A stretch of DNA of 64,000 bases from Erythrocercus mccallii (GCA_013397435.1 VZRG01002017.1:10268-74267), one strand, 5' to 3'; shown: positions 1 to 12,430, counted from the stretch's first letter. Made by a program: numbers and translations. Notes: generated by a model not told the origin, from the sequence alone.

Positions 1-75
1 AAGGCAAAATGAGAAAAGGCAAAATGAGAAAAGGCAAAATGAGAAAAGGCAAAATGAGAAAAGGCAAAATGAGAA
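1..75. repeat. 15-bp tandem repeat, about five copies
   Basis: The unit AAGGCAAAATGAGAA is repeated head to tail from position 1, with four perfect copies and a fifth ending in GAGAAG. The array starts at the window edge, so its true length is unknown. It lies in EGLN3 intron 1. Confidence 0.97.
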
Positions 76-3000
76 GAGTACCACAGCTACTTAGCAGCAG
101 ATGAGTTCCCAGACACCCCACTGCCAACACTAACATTTCCACACACCAGCCAGCCAACCTGGTTCCTGCCATACTCTGTCCCCTGCCTCCTCACATCAGG
201 GACTTCCAAGGCTCTGCAGAATCTTTAAAAAAAAAAAGTAAAAAGCATCCCCTCAAGCCCCTGCAAACACCAGTTAACCCCAAGAAGGAATTTTGGAACC
301 TGGGAAGTCAGAAGCTGCGGCACATAACCTTTTCACCTGCAGTCCCTGGAGCGCCACCTGATCCAGAGGGCACTCTGGGTGACTGGCCTCACAGACCAAG
401 TTGCAGCTTCGCTGCTGACCCCAAACACCCACCAGCTTTCCTCCATCAAGTAAAGCTCCAGCAGAGTAGTGACAGGTCCTCAAAAACAGAGTGACTTCTG
501 TCCTCAGGCCAGAATATCCCTCTGCACAAGGACATCAATCTTCTCACTCTGAGGAGAAGCATGAACTTGGGTCAATTATGCCTCAGTGATGTCCTTAGGT
601 ATTTACTTACTAGAAGAGGGGAACCACTGCATTATCTAACTAGAAAATAGAGACTAGCTAATGAGAATGCAAAAGCCAACAAGCAGTGCATTAGGTCTGT
701 CAACCAGTTAGTATTTTAAAATACAGCTTACACCAAAGATAGATTTGTATCACTGGTCTGCAAAGATGAAAGGTTACATTTCATGACAGCCCTCAAATGT
801 CAACCAGAAGCTCCTATGAATATCCAGCACCCTTGAAAATTTTACTCCTGTTCATTCTCTTTGATGCAATCTTAACTTTCTTGAAATTAATTTGTAAACA
901 GCACAATCCTAACTGACTTGTTTCTCTCATTTAGCTGAAAGGAAAATTTCCTTTACTGGACAAAAGTTGTTCAGGTCTTATTATGTTTGTGTAGCTACAA
1001 AAATATGAAGCACTTCACACTAAATGACATAATCTGACATAAAAGTTCACTTACTAGGCAAATCCCTCCCCTTCTTCCAACACTTAGTCTGAAGACTAAA
1101 GCCATACTACTTACTTAGAAGTATAAACCTTTAAATAATGATAGGCTGATGTGACATAAGTACATTTTTGTGACAAATTGAGTTATCATGTACCTAAAGG
1201 CTTACATTTTACATAAATTGTTCTGAACTTAGTTCTGACTAATATCTATATCCCAAAAGAATAAATTACAACAGTACACGTCCCACAGAGAAGTTCTGTT
1301 GCCCATGAACACCCCACATCCCCCACAAATGTTAAGCTGTGAAAGTTTTGTGGGCATTCATTTACATGTATAACCAGTCAGATAAAATGAAAATACACCA
1401 AATTTAAATTTGGGATTTGTGTGTATGTATTCAGAAGACTTCAGATGGTAATGAGAATGGGAAGGTTTAATGGTGGAAATGTTTTAAACTGTCATGGGAA
1501 CCTGCATGTACTATGGTAGTCAGTTGTTAGTCACAGGAATACTCTTCCTGCTGAAGGCGTCCCACATCTCAGTTACAGACAGCAGCTGCTATGCCAGGGC
1601 CTCACATACTCATGGTACTTATTATTATAGCAAGGGGATTGGTTACTATTAATGTCTGATGCAAATTTCTCTGCATTCGGTTTTACAAACAATACTGAGA
1701 TACTGAGTCCCTTTCAGTCCTGGACTGTTGTGTAGTACTTCCACACACTGTCTGGAGTCTGACAACTTTCACATTAAAGCACAAGAGCAAGAAGTCTTTC
1801 TTTATAGCAAATAGCTTGCTGCCTATTTATAAAACAAGTTCTGTTATTACTATTTGTACAAGAATGCCTTCAAAAACACCAAAACTATTTTATAAAATCA
1901 TCTCTACAACCCAAAGTTACTGCCCAAAAGACCCTTCTTCCCAGCCAGTGCCAACAGCCTTCATTCATCCAGCTGATTTGTTTTCCAAATACCTTGTAAA
2001 AAGGCTGGACAGCCTCCTTTCACTCCAATCCAACTTTTAAGTAACCCCCCCTCAACATCCAACCCTACATACACCCTCTCAGTCCCCACACACCCTCTCA
2101 GCCAGAACTGCGCTTTCAGTGGTAAACAGAAGTCACTCAGAGAAAGGATGAGGATGACCTTAAAGGTGTGCCAAGGCAGGTTATTTATACCTCCTCATAC
2201 CAGAGTCTCAACAAGAATAAGTGAAATCCAGTCTTTTAAAATCCACATTTTAAAACACATCTACCCAAGCTTTAACTGAATTGATGATCAATAATTCAGC
2301 TAAGCATAAGGAACAATGTTTCAACCTTTTACTATTCCCACTACTGGCTGTAAATGTATGGGGGGGCATGCACAGGTTTCAGTGTGTTCCCAAGCAAATG
2401 GTAAACATCACTTTCTTTTTTTTTTTCATTTTTCAGTGGGGGAATCTCAGTACCACTCACACATGCCCTTAGTCCAGTGCAAGTTAGGATCAAGAGAAAT
2501 GCCTGACTTCTCCCTATTGTCATCTTTTTAAAAAGTTTCATTGTTTTTGTTTCTGGTGTATCTCTAAAAGCAGTGAACTTTTTGAAACTGTACTATGTTA
2601 AGTCAAAAATAAATAGGGATGTTTTCAGCATTCAGGACAACAATGTAAACTTAGTTCCAAGGTAGTTTGCTTTGCCATAGCAAAACAGACAAGGAAAGAA
2701 AAGTCATCCCCAAATTAATGGCATTGCAAGTACAAATAAATTTCATTGGGAAAGAAACTAATAATACAAGCCATATAATACAAGTGTCCTCTCCATTTCT
2801 GAGAAAGCCCAGAAAAAAAAAACCCACCTTTTCTCTTTAAAACAAAAGTTTACTGTGCTCAAACTAAACATCCTGTATTCTGTGCATATTCAACGCAGTA
2901 ACGACAAACTCTTCATCTGTAGAACAGCGACAAGAGTTGGAACCTCCAAAACTATTTAGGATTATACTACTACACGGGCAAAACCATCCAAATAATCGGA

Positions 3001-3626
3001 TTCAGAGCCAGGTACGTTCGCAAGGAGGGGGTGGAGAGCTTGCTCCCCATGAAACGTAGTCAAGCCTAGATGTTTTCGGTGGGGTACGCCCCGCACTGGT
3101 CCACCCTGTCCGCAGCTGGGGTGAGCACAAGCAGAAGCGGGGTGCAGCCGGCTCCAGCCCCACCGCGAGAAGCGAGGAGCCGCCTGCAGCGCCCGGCACG
3201 GCTGCGAAGTGACGGCCGCTGTCACACAGGGGAAAAGGCAAGGGACAGGCCGGGTCCGGCAGCCAAAGAGCCCGGCGAATATCCAGCAAGGGGAGCCGCG
3301 AAGAGCCGCCCCGGAGTGCTGCTGGCACTGGCGGGGCGAGGGGCCCGCAGTGAGCGGCCTCGCTTTCAGCGGGACCCCCGCACCCGGCTGCCGTCACGGG
3401 AGTTCCTCAGGCAGCGCACGGCGCCTCCGCCACCCGGGGCGGTGCTGCGGGACAGCCCCGCGGAGCTGCCCGGGCCACAGACACCCGCTGACAGCGCGGA
3501 CGCGCCACGGGCCGGGGCCCGTGGAAAGTTTCCGGCAGGTGCCACCGGCAGCTGCGAGGCGGGTCGGACCGGCTGGGAGCCGGTGCCAGCGGGCGGACAG
3601 GAGGTCGGAGCCCCGCGGACCCTTAC
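1..3626 (-). other. EGLN3: EGLN3 intron 1 (5' part; continues beyond the left edge)
   Basis: On the minus strand the intron opens with GTAAGG at 3626. No stretch matching EGLN3 exon 2 (the segment after KERSK, rich in G, Y and H/D ligands) can be seen, so the whole of 1-3626 is taken as intron. The first 570 bp or so are G+C-rich and part of the CpG island. From about 3000 down to 1 the DNA is A+T-rich and contains a 15-bp minisatellite at the edge, a poly(A) run near 227 and a T-run near 2415. A short duplication of CACCCTCTCAG lies near 2071-2101. ORFs here are short and unlike proteins. Confidence 0.85.
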
Positions 3627-3983
3627 CTTGGATCGCTCTTTCACGTAGTACTTGCCGAGCCGGCTCCCGCAGTACATCACCAGCCGGTCTATCAGCGTGA
3701 GGAGAAAGTTGATGGCCTCGCAGCCCTCCTCCGTGCCTCCTATCCACTTGATCTGGTCGCCGCGCAGGTGCCGCTTGGCGACACCGCGGCTGGGGCCGGC
3801 CAGCTGCCCGTCGGCCAGTTCCCCGTCGCGGTGCATCCGCTTCACCCGCTCCAGCACGCAGTCCCCCACCACCTCCCCCAAGAAGTTGTCCAGGTAGCAG
3901 AAGCCGATGTCGTGCAAGCAGGGCACGACGTACTCCAGGGCGATTCTCTCCAGGTCCAGCCTCATGATGTGCCCCAGCGGCAT
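3627..3983 (-). CDS. EGLN3: EGLN3 (PHD3) first coding exon, partial gene
   Basis: This exon encodes 119 residues of EGLN3, the 2-oxoglutarate- and Fe(II)-dependent prolyl hydroxylase that modifies HIF-alpha so that VHL can target it for destruction. The translation starts MPLGHIMRLDLERIALEY and includes CYLDNFLGEVVGDCVLERVK and KRHLRGDQI. It ends GSRLGKYYVKERSK, which agrees closely with mammalian EGLN3 exon 1 as I know it. The start is the ATG at 3983 read leftward. The last codon AAG is followed directly by the donor GTAAGG (3626-3621), so the intron phase is 0. The window holds only the N-terminal part of the protein. The iron ligands of the HxD...H type and the 2-oxoglutarate-binding arginine lie in later exons to the left of the window. 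Nothing is broken: there is no stop or frameshift. EGLN1 and EGLN2 are less likely because they carry long extra N-terminal regions and this start matches the short EGLN3 form. Confidence 0.97.
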
Positions 3984-4283
3984 GGCGCGGCGGGGACGGG
4001 CGCGCCGCGGCTCTGCCGGCGCCCGCGCTGGGAGGCGATGCCCGTCGAGCCGCCGTCCGCTCCAGGCCGAGCCGGGCAGGGGCTCCGCCGCGGCACGGGA
4101 CCAGGCGAGGCGAGGTAAAACTTTCGCCGCTGCGGGCTCGGCTACGCACCGCGGCCCGGCGCTGCGGGAGCGGCGGTGCTGCCGAAGCCCTGCGCTGCTG
4201 CTACTACCGCCGGCGCCCCGGCGGTGTGCGGGAGCGCCCCGGGGCGTGCGGGAAGGGCGCGGACAGCCCCCGCCCGCGGTGAG
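3984..4283 (-). promoter_or_regulatory. EGLN3: Predicted EGLN3 5' untranslated region
   Basis: These roughly 300 bases directly precede the EGLN3 ATG on the minus strand and are very G+C-rich. The plus strand contains no CAT between 3984 and 4320, so the leader has no upstream ATG. Initiation at 3983 would therefore be unobstructed. The right end is a guess based on a TATA-like TATTAAT read leftward near 4314-4308, which would put the start of transcription near 4280. CpG-island promoters often start at several places, so the boundary is soft. Confidence 0.5.
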
Positions 4284-4299
4284 GAGGGCGGCAGATGGC

Positions 4300-4460
4300 C
4301 CCGCGCTGATTAATACGCCGGCTACGTGCGGGATGTGTGCTCGCGCCGCCGCACGTGGGAGGGGCCGCCCGGCGCGGCGCGATCGCCCCGCCCCCTGCCC
4401 GCCCACGGCGGCCTGGACAGCCAATCGCACGGGGCGGGGCGGGGCCAGCCAGCGAGGAAC
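4300..4460 (-). promoter_or_regulatory. EGLN3: Predicted EGLN3 core promoter with CCAAT, GC boxes and ACGTG cores
   Basis: Visible elements are a CCAAT at 4421-4425 (plus orientation), overlapping GC boxes GGGGCGGGGCGGGGCC at 4431-4446, another GC box (GCCCCGCCCC type) near 4385-4394, an ACGTG core at 4324-4328, and a palindromic CACGTG at 4352-4357. ACGTG is the core of hypoxia-response elements and CACGTG is also an E-box. EGLN3 is a known HIF target, so these are sensible candidates, but function is inferred from motifs only. Confidence 0.5.
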
Positions 4461-5745
4461 GCGCGGCGAGGGCTCCCACATGTGCGCGGGGGGGCGTGGC
4501 CCGCGGTCCCGCGCGCCCCCGGAGTGGGCGTGGGCAGCGCCATTGAGGAATTCTCCGCCGGCATGTCGGCTGCGACCCCCGCCAGGCCCGGCCGGCCGCG
4601 GCCGCGGGCACCGCGCCTCGCCTCGCTCTGCTCCGCCGCTCCGGAGCTCTTGGAATAGTCCAAGTGAACTTTGCCAATGCCGCGCCGAGGCTCTCCGGCC
4701 GTCCCTTACCTCCGCCTACCGCAGCGGCAGTTTCAGCACCAGACGGAACTGTTGCATTAAGCAGCAGCTTTTCTGGGCGACGAATGCGCTGCTTTATAAA
4801 AGGTTTACATAGCAAAATAGCACTTCCCTGAATTATTTATCCCAAAGGGCCCGCCAGGTTGCTTGGCTCTGGTAGCAGGAAACACCTCCCGGACCGTCGG
4901 CGGCTTCGTGCCACGACTGGACAGCCGCGGTCAAACCGTGATAAACTTCGTTCCAAACGAAAACTTGCCTTTCTCCCGCGTAACACCTTGCCGGTAACAC
5001 TGTCCCTGCACCGGCCGGCCATGAAGTATGGTCCCGTGGTCGCTGTTGGGTCTGTTCCGACCGAGCAGCATGCTTTCACTTAAAATGCCTCCTGAGAAGC
5101 GAACAGCAGACAACCGCTCAGCTCCGCTCACACACGCAACGTGCCCGGGATTTGCTAAACAAACAAGAGAAGCCTATGCAAAAACCAAAACTAAAGCAAA
5201 GTCACGTTGCGGAGAGGCGCTGCCTGCGGCCAAGCCGGGCGGGACAGGGCGGCCGTGCCTAAGCCGCTGTCTGAAGCTACCGGTATCACACGCCACACAG
5301 CCCCGCAGCCGTCCCTGTGCCCAGGGCATCCATCCTGCTCGGCGGCCACCGTGCTGACCCACGCGGCGCCGCGGAGTCTGCCCACACACACACACGGCCA
5401 CACAGACATACGGACAAACATCCCCTCCGCACCTCCACGGATGGCAGCGCGGGCTGAGCTCCGCCCGGGAGCCCGCAGGACGCGGGTCCGTGCGTGTGCC
5501 TGCCCGTGGAGGACGCGCTCCGCGGAGCCCGCGCAGCGCCCGGCACAGCGGCACGGCACGGCACGGCGCGGGACTGACATGGCTCCGGCTGGAACCCGGC
5601 ACGTTTCACCCCCAAAAAAGGCAAAATCTCTGCTGATTATTTTCTTCGCCTTCACGTCGGGAATCCTGACGGAATTGCAAGCAGTCCGTGCTGCTGATGC
5701 TGCTTGAGCTGCAAACTCCAGGCCCCGGCATATGCAGGAGCGGGT

Positions 5746-5759
5746 CACGTATTCCACGT
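5746..5759 (-). promoter_or_regulatory. Paired ACGTG cores, candidate hypoxia-response element
   Basis: On the minus strand two ACGTG cores lie nine bases apart (start to start), in the context AACGTGGAATACGTGACC. They lie about 1.76 kb upstream of the EGLN3 start codon. Single ACGTG cores in either orientation also occur at 5139-5143, 5203-5207, 5600-5604 and 5653-5657. A palindromic CACGTG lies at 6277-6282. Tandem cores are typical of HIF-bound elements, but no binding can be shown from sequence. Confidence 0.35.
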
Positions 5760-5765
5760 TTGTTC

Positions 5766-8718
5766 TCCTTAAATCCAGTGGTATCTACCCCTCAGCGCAG
5801 AGCACTAAGCACAGGTCTAATCCTCTAAAGTTATTCCCTGACAGCTCTGTCGAGAGCAAGCAATACTACATCAGATAAATTCATATGTGGTGAGATATGC
5901 ACTGTCAAAGGATCTTATTTGATTTAGGTACACCCTTCACATTAAAATGGTGTTATAATTAATAAGATACAATTCTGAATCTTATTAATCCCTTAATGCT
6001 TATCTGAAAAATCAGTCATGTATGATAGGTTAAGAGCAGTTGTCATAATCAGCAAGGGACGCAAGATTAGTTCAACTGCAAAATCTCAATGTTATGAAAT
6101 TTGGATACACTGGGAAATAATCTTGAATCATTATTGTACTGTTCACACATTTTTATTATGTAAAAGCCATTATGTGCCAAAACACTTTCCCCTTCTTTTG
6201 TTTACACACACATGCAAATATACAGTCCTGTACCAGAATCAAGTATTTGTAGACACTGAACTTACAGCCTTTCTATCACGTGTAATGATGCCACTTTGAC
6301 AAGTCAAGGGCTAAGAGGGATACCTTCTGGCAGTAGCTGAAGTTGGTCATTACAGCTTTATTTCTCTCCTTCTGAAAGTTTGAAATTACGAGTTAGACTG
6401 ATGCCAGATATGCATCAGAAAAATGTCACCTTAGAGAGTTAGAGATTTGTCTTAGAAAACTGAGTCCACAACCCCACTTGCAGAGTAATGTTCACAGAGC
6501 TGTAAATACTTTTATTCCTCCAGCACTGAAGTCATGTCTTCCTCAGGAGAGCATTCACTGCCCTTAGCTGGCAAATCAGGTTTTCTGGTGGACAGTGTTT
6601 TCTCCCTTGAAGCATGATATTCTTTTCATGCTAGCATTTGCAGTAGCAGTGAGATGCATTACTGTTCAATGTGAAGATAAAACAGGAGGAACAAACCCCA
6701 AGAGCAGTGATTTTATTTATTTTTATTTACCAGTGGTATTTTACTTCGTCTCTTTGTCCTTTGATGATGATGATGATGCCCCTTGCATGATGATTATGAA
6801 GGTGTGTGATAGAGATTATGATTGCTTAGGTTAGAAACTCTCCATGCACACAGACTGCACCCAGAAACAGTTTTCCTTCCATCGTTATCCTGGAGTAAGT
6901 TCGTAACCTGAGCAATCACAGCCTCTATCACGCATCACCTTGATCATCACCAAGAAAGGACAAATTTCTGCCTAGCCCACAGACACTCTGCCAGAGGTCT
7001 CTCATTCCCCTTAGGGGTACCAACACTGAGTCAAGAGATGCTGAGCAGCAACTGTAGCCCAAGCTAAGCCATGAACTTGTCAATAAAAAGGCAAAGCAGT
7101 ACTCAGTGTATACTATAGTGTGAGAACCACCCAGAAGAATAAAAGAGCTAGAACAGGACCAAACATTGAACCTTCACAGCACGTCTTGTGACCACTCCAC
7201 TGTTCCCCAAACAAAGCTGTCACAGAGCATGTACAATGTAAGTGTTCCACAGGACACAAACAAAGGCATGAAGGTGTGAAATCAGGCAATTCACATCCCC
7301 TGCACTTTTGGACTTGCATAAAGTTTGTTTACAGTGCTGTGTATCACAGGCATGAAAGGTGTCACCACATTTTAATTAAAAATCCTACATCATTCAATTA
7401 TATATGAGCAATCCTTCTGCCATGTAAAGCTCTGTTTATCCTTACAATGCTGAAATATTTTTTTCACTCCTAAAATTAATTCTGTGGTTTCTTATTTTCC
7501 ATTTCATCTAATTTTGAAAACTTATGAGTCCTGCATATCTGTTGCTTTCACTGCCAGCATGGCACGCATTAGAGTTCAGTAGACTAAAACACTACATTAG
7601 CATGTTGGCAGAATGATTTTAAGGAGATTTGTTTTAGAGGATTAGAATAATTTGTGTCAGTCAATCCTGGATATTTGTTTTTCACTAATGCTATTTTTTG
7701 ACAAGAGAAGTTACAGATGAATTGCTTCAAACTTTTTTAGAGCAGAGAGATTTAAACATTTTGAGTCTTGTTTTCCTGCCGGAAAGCCAGACTACTTCAG
7801 TGCCAAGGGCTGAACTGCAAAGGCCCCAGCAAGAGAAAGGGAAGAAGGGAAGAGTATTCTTTATATCAGTGAGAAACTGTAAAATAGTACTCTTAATACC
7901 TCATAGCATGATTTGTAGAGCTGATATCTCATCATCTGGTGAGACAATAACTGAAGTTCTGCCTACAGGAGTTTCTAACAAGGTTGGTGTGGTTATATAA
8001 CCCTGCTGGCCAAGGGGCAGGTAGTGTTTGTACAGGAATGACACACCAGTGCTAGCACACCTTGCCACAACTTCTTAAGAGGTCACTAACCCCACCTGTC
8101 CTTCCCATCCCTCTGCTGCGGGTTTCAAGCTCTCCTCTGCAGTGCTGGCAGAAGAGAATGTCAGAATGTCTGCCTCAGCCCCTTCAAAAGTGCAAAGTCC
8201 ACAGCCTTCCATCCACCTTCAATGGGGACTTAGTTTCACACAGAAATAGCTGAGGCATCAGCAGCTCTATCTACCGTTCCTTTGCCTGCTCTGGCAGTAA
8301 GTATCAACTCATGGCACAGCAGCCGTGTTTTGGTGTGATGTCTCTTCCTGCAGCCACAAGACTTGACAGAGCTCCTTTGTCAGCACTCTTAATATTGTGT
8401 CACACTGAAAGCAGAAATGAGGGCAAAGGTACCTGTCATGGCTTGTGCTGACCTAACAACTCATTCAGCGCCTTTTCCCCCCCACACCTCTCTTTGCACT
8501 TGCTTTGGCACACTTTGGACTCCTTGCTGGCTGATCTCCTTTGCTAAGGTGGCAGAAAGGCAATTCTGAGCAAAAAAATAAAAGAGTCATTTGGGGTGTT
8601 AAATTATCTTAGGTCCAGTGAGATATGCTGGAAGGATGGCAACCATTGGGACTGACCCCTTTGGGCAGAAGAGTTTGATAAAGAAGAAGGAACACCAGCT
8701 GTCTGGCTGAGGTGGTGA
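5766..8718. other. Intergenic DNA, no gene seen
   Basis: A+T-rich non-coding DNA upstream of EGLN3. ORFs are short and have no family signature. Visible small features are a (GAT)5 run at about 6762-6778 and the CACGTG at 6277-6282. Confidence 0.7.
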
Positions 8719-9240
8719 CTCTGCCCCTCAGCTCTGCCCTCATGAGACCCCACAAGGAGTGCAGGGTCCAGATCTGGAGTCTTCAGCACAATACATCTCT
8801 TAGAGCAGGCCCAGAGGAGGGGGCACGAAGATGATTGGGGGCTGGAGCACCTCTCTTATGAAGAGGCTGAGAGAGCTGGGAGAAGAGAAGGCTGTGGGGA
8901 GACCTCATTGTGTCTTTCCAGTACTTAACAAGGGCTTTTAAAAGAGAGGGAGAGGAATTTTTATATGGGCAGATAGTGATAGAACAAGGGTAAATTACGT
9001 AAACTAAAAGAGAGGAGATTTAGACTGGATGTAAGGAGGAAATTCCTTACTGTGATGTTGCTAAGGCACTGGAACAGGTTGCTCAGAGAACTTGTGGATG
9101 CACCATCCCTGGAAGTATTCAGGGCCAGGTTGGATCGGGCTCTGAGCAATCTGCACTAGTGGGTCACATCCCTGCCCAGGACAGCGTGTTTGGGACTAGA
9201 TGATATTTAAGTTCCCTTCCAACCCACGGCATTCTATGAT
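8719..9240 (+). mobile_element. CR1 LINE, 5'-truncated 3' end
   Basis: The sequence follows the avian CR1 3' end. It includes the segment around TGAGACCCCACAAGGAGTGC, then GCACGAAGATGATTGGGGGC, then a CTGGATGTAAGGAGGAAATT type segment, CCATCCCTGGAAGTATTCAG, and a terminus at ATTCTATGAT (9231-9240). CR1 is a non-LTR retrotransposon that is usually 5'-truncated on insertion. This copy keeps only the last part of ORF2 and the 3'UTR and is diverged, so it cannot be active. Confidence 0.93.
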
Positions 9241-12200
9241 AGCTCACCTGTCATTGGTATCTTCCTTTACAGCCATCCAGCGTGAACAAGGTTTGAGTTA
9301 GTTAATGTGTGATAAACTTCCAGGTAGGCTTTGACTAGTCTAAACACCTGCTAAAGATTGCTTTGTTTGCAGTGGGCTGAGTATCTGATGCACCAGTATC
9401 TTCCAAATCCTTGTCTTGGGAAAAAACAACACTATAAGTGTTGTGACTAAGGGAGCTCAGCTAGCTTAGCCACAATCAAGTGTTTTATCAAAGTTTTCCA
9501 AGAGCAGTCTGGGTGTAAAAATGGCTCTTTGGGAAGCAAGATTTCCAGCTTCCTGATAGGATTAAGTGCTCCTATCTTGTTCCAGCAGCTCCTGAGGAAT
9601 GTCAGACCTTAAACTTGCAGCTTTTACTGGCCTGTGGTGCATCTCTTGTAGAGCAATGGATGTTTGTGGTGTGTTGTCAGCTGCTTGAGGAGCCATTGGG
9701 TGTTCAAAACTGTCCTGCAGGGAATTAGCAAGTGAGCAGAATGCAGGGAGAGCAAAGTTGTTTAGTAAATACACTTCATGCACAGTCTGACAATATTGCA
9801 CTAGGCAGTTAATTTTATGGCTATCAAGTATCATACTGTCAAGAACTTGGAAATAAGTATGGCTATGAGGGTAAAAAAGGCAACCATTTACAGTCGTTAT
9901 ATAAACAGAGAAGTTCAATGTGGTAAATAAATAGCACAAAGAAGGGAAAACAATAAATTTTGAGGATATAATATTTTGTAAAACAATATTTCAATGCATT
10001 TTAAATTGTTAACATCTTTGTAGGTATCTGAGTGTGCAGATATCCATATGTATATTTCCATGTTTTAGAGAGGTTTGTCTTACCTTTTTGATTTGGATTG
10101 ATCAGTTAAGAACTGTATCCAATGCAAGTACTTATGTTTGAAATTAAATAGATAGTATTATGATTAATTTAAAAGTTATTTCCTTTTTAAGTAGATGTTC
10201 CTCCCCATAAATCATACCCCTTTCTCCCAAGTGTATCTCAGTGGTTCTGGACCTAAACAGTAAATCATGATGACTGAGAAATAAGTCTGCCCCAAGTAGT
10301 GCATTGTAATAAAACAGAGGATCTGTCCAGGAAAACGATAATCCACGATCTTTTCATCAGAAGATTGAAGCCATAGACGTGTTAACTGCATTGCCAGGGA
10401 TTTCAAACCAGAGAATTATAACAGTCAGAAACATAAATTCTGACAGACAAGAAATCAAAGTTTTCAATATTAAGGAGACTTCTACTGATAAAATCAGATC
10501 TCGAAATCTTTTCTATGTCTTTTCTTTCTCAGAGACATTACCTGGTCATTAATATAGATGAAGAAGAATACCAGAAATAAAGTGGTTAAAAATCTTCCCT
10601 GCTGGTTTGCAGTTGTTGAGTTTTCACATTTCTAATTTTCCCATAGCTTCCAAGGAAAACGAGAAATAAGTATGTGTGTAAACAACATACAATCAAAACA
10701 AGAGGATATTTGAAGACAGACAGTTTTAGGGATCAGACTTGTCACTTTTCCTGTTCTATTAGTTAATGAATGAGCAGTCATTTATTATCTGGGGTTTATA
10801 ATTAAAGTCGCCGCTGTGCAATTGTCAGTACAGGCAAATTTAATTTCTGAGAAATCTCTAGCTGGCAAGAAAAATTACAGTTGACTTTCAGCAGTTACTG
10901 AAATGCCAGTAAGACAGTAGAGCTGTCTGGGTTGGGTTCTTGTTGACTTTTCTCTTTGGCTGTGTTTTGTGTGTGTGTGTGGTTTGGGGATTTTTTTATT
11001 TTTTTTTAAGTTGCTGAATCAGAGACAACAAAAAGCCTTATAAGGAAAGAAAATCAGAAATCTGGTTGTTCTTACCTCTTTTGGATCAATATGAATACAA
11101 AAATAGTCTTCAACATGGGGGAGTGTGATTTTCATCTCCCTGCCTTTTTATTTAGGAAGTCCTTATCTATGAGTGGAAAATTTTTAAGCAACTTAGTGAG
11201 CATACATTTTAAATCTCATGCCTTATCTCTCAAGAATTATGGTCCTCCATTTTGTCTTTAGATTAAGATATGATACAAGTTAAAGAAATAAGCAGAAACC
11301 AAGATTTTTTTTTAAGTGCCTGAGTGAGAAGTTAAAATGTTTCTAGACTACTTAAGATAATTAAAGCAGTGTGTTTCTGCCCTTTTATTCCTATCCTACA
11401 AGCAGAGCTCCTTTGCACTAAAATACAGATTTTTTTGCATCAGAAAGATAACAAATCCCATAAAATACAAGGCATTATAGTTTTATTAAAAATAGAATTC
11501 ACATTTTACATAAAGATCACAATAAAATATTTTGGATTTGGGTTTCGGTCATACAAAATTAATACAAATGTAAGCTTTTTCTATATTGTAAGTTTGATGA
11601 TCAGGAACAGATGTTCAAGGACTTGGACATCTTACTCTATATATAATTACTATAGCTGTCGTCCTAATCATACTATGCAAAATTGATCACTTACCATACC
11701 TAATTAAAGTAATTTTTCCTCCTAATGCAGAACCATGAAAATAGTGTTCCCTAAATTCTCTTCTGAATAGCTTGCTAATAAAACTTACACAAAAGATTTG
11801 TTTTCCTCTCATAAATTATTTTTTCTAATGAAACTCATCTATTTTGTAGAACATTTGCCAGATGTTACTCTGAGCAGTAATGCCTAAGTTTTTACTTTGG
11901 CTGCATAAAATGTAAAATACATGTTCATGTAAAGTTATAAAATTGATAATTTGTACATATAAATTGTTGTAGTGCCAGCCTTATAACAAAACTGCAGTTA
12001 GTTTGTCCTGTACACAGTTGTAAACACCCTCATGGCAGGGCATAGGGTTTGATCTATCTAAAATATGACTTTTTTTTTTTGTAAATAAAATTGAATCAAA
12101 ATCTTGACATTCATGCATTTCTGAGGATCTTGTGGATGGCTATTGCTTGTTCACACATTTGATTTTCTGCTAAGCAATTATTTTCTCATTGCAATTTTTT

Positions 12201-12430
12201 CCTAGTTCAAGCTCTGATAGCAAACTACCCAGCCATATAATAGCAACAAAGATCAATGTTATTAGGTGATTTTCATAAGTTAAGAGTTAACAGCTAACAG
12301 TATTGATCCCACTTGAACAGCTTTCAGCTCATGTCAGCCAAATGCTATGCTATTCCTCTTAAACCCGAAAGTCCTTGTCCTGGTGTTTAGAACAGTGTGC
12401 ACAAGGCTTTTCCATCTCCTATATGAGGCT

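Larger units (their letters stand above)
3060..5590. promoter_or_regulatory. CpG island over EGLN3 exon 1 and promoter
   Basis: CpG dinucleotides are dense from about 3060 to 4770 and again from about 5200 to 5590, with a less dense stretch between. The flanks drop abruptly to A+T-rich DNA with few CpGs. The island covers the start of intron 1, exon 1, the 5'UTR and the upstream region. The second lobe (5200-5590) lies 1.2-1.6 kb upstream of the start codon. It could hold an alternative first exon or a divergent non-coding transcript, but no gene is recognisable there. Small repeats within it are (CA)6 near 5383-5394 and a GGCAC repeat at about 5541-5570. Confidence 0.85.

Noticed and set aside
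1..75. Direct repeats resembling a CRISPR array
   Set aside because: The copies are contiguous, with no spacers, in a vertebrate intron.
3070..4812. Long plus-strand ORFs (up to 301 codons) and overlapping minus frames in the CpG island
   Set aside because: High G+C removes stop codons. The real coding exon is the minus-strand EGLN3 frame, and the others are rich in R, A, P and G with no domain.
5191..5757. ORFs of 142-188 codons on both strands
   Set aside because: They lie in the second CpG lobe, are biased in composition, overlap each other in several frames and show no family motif.
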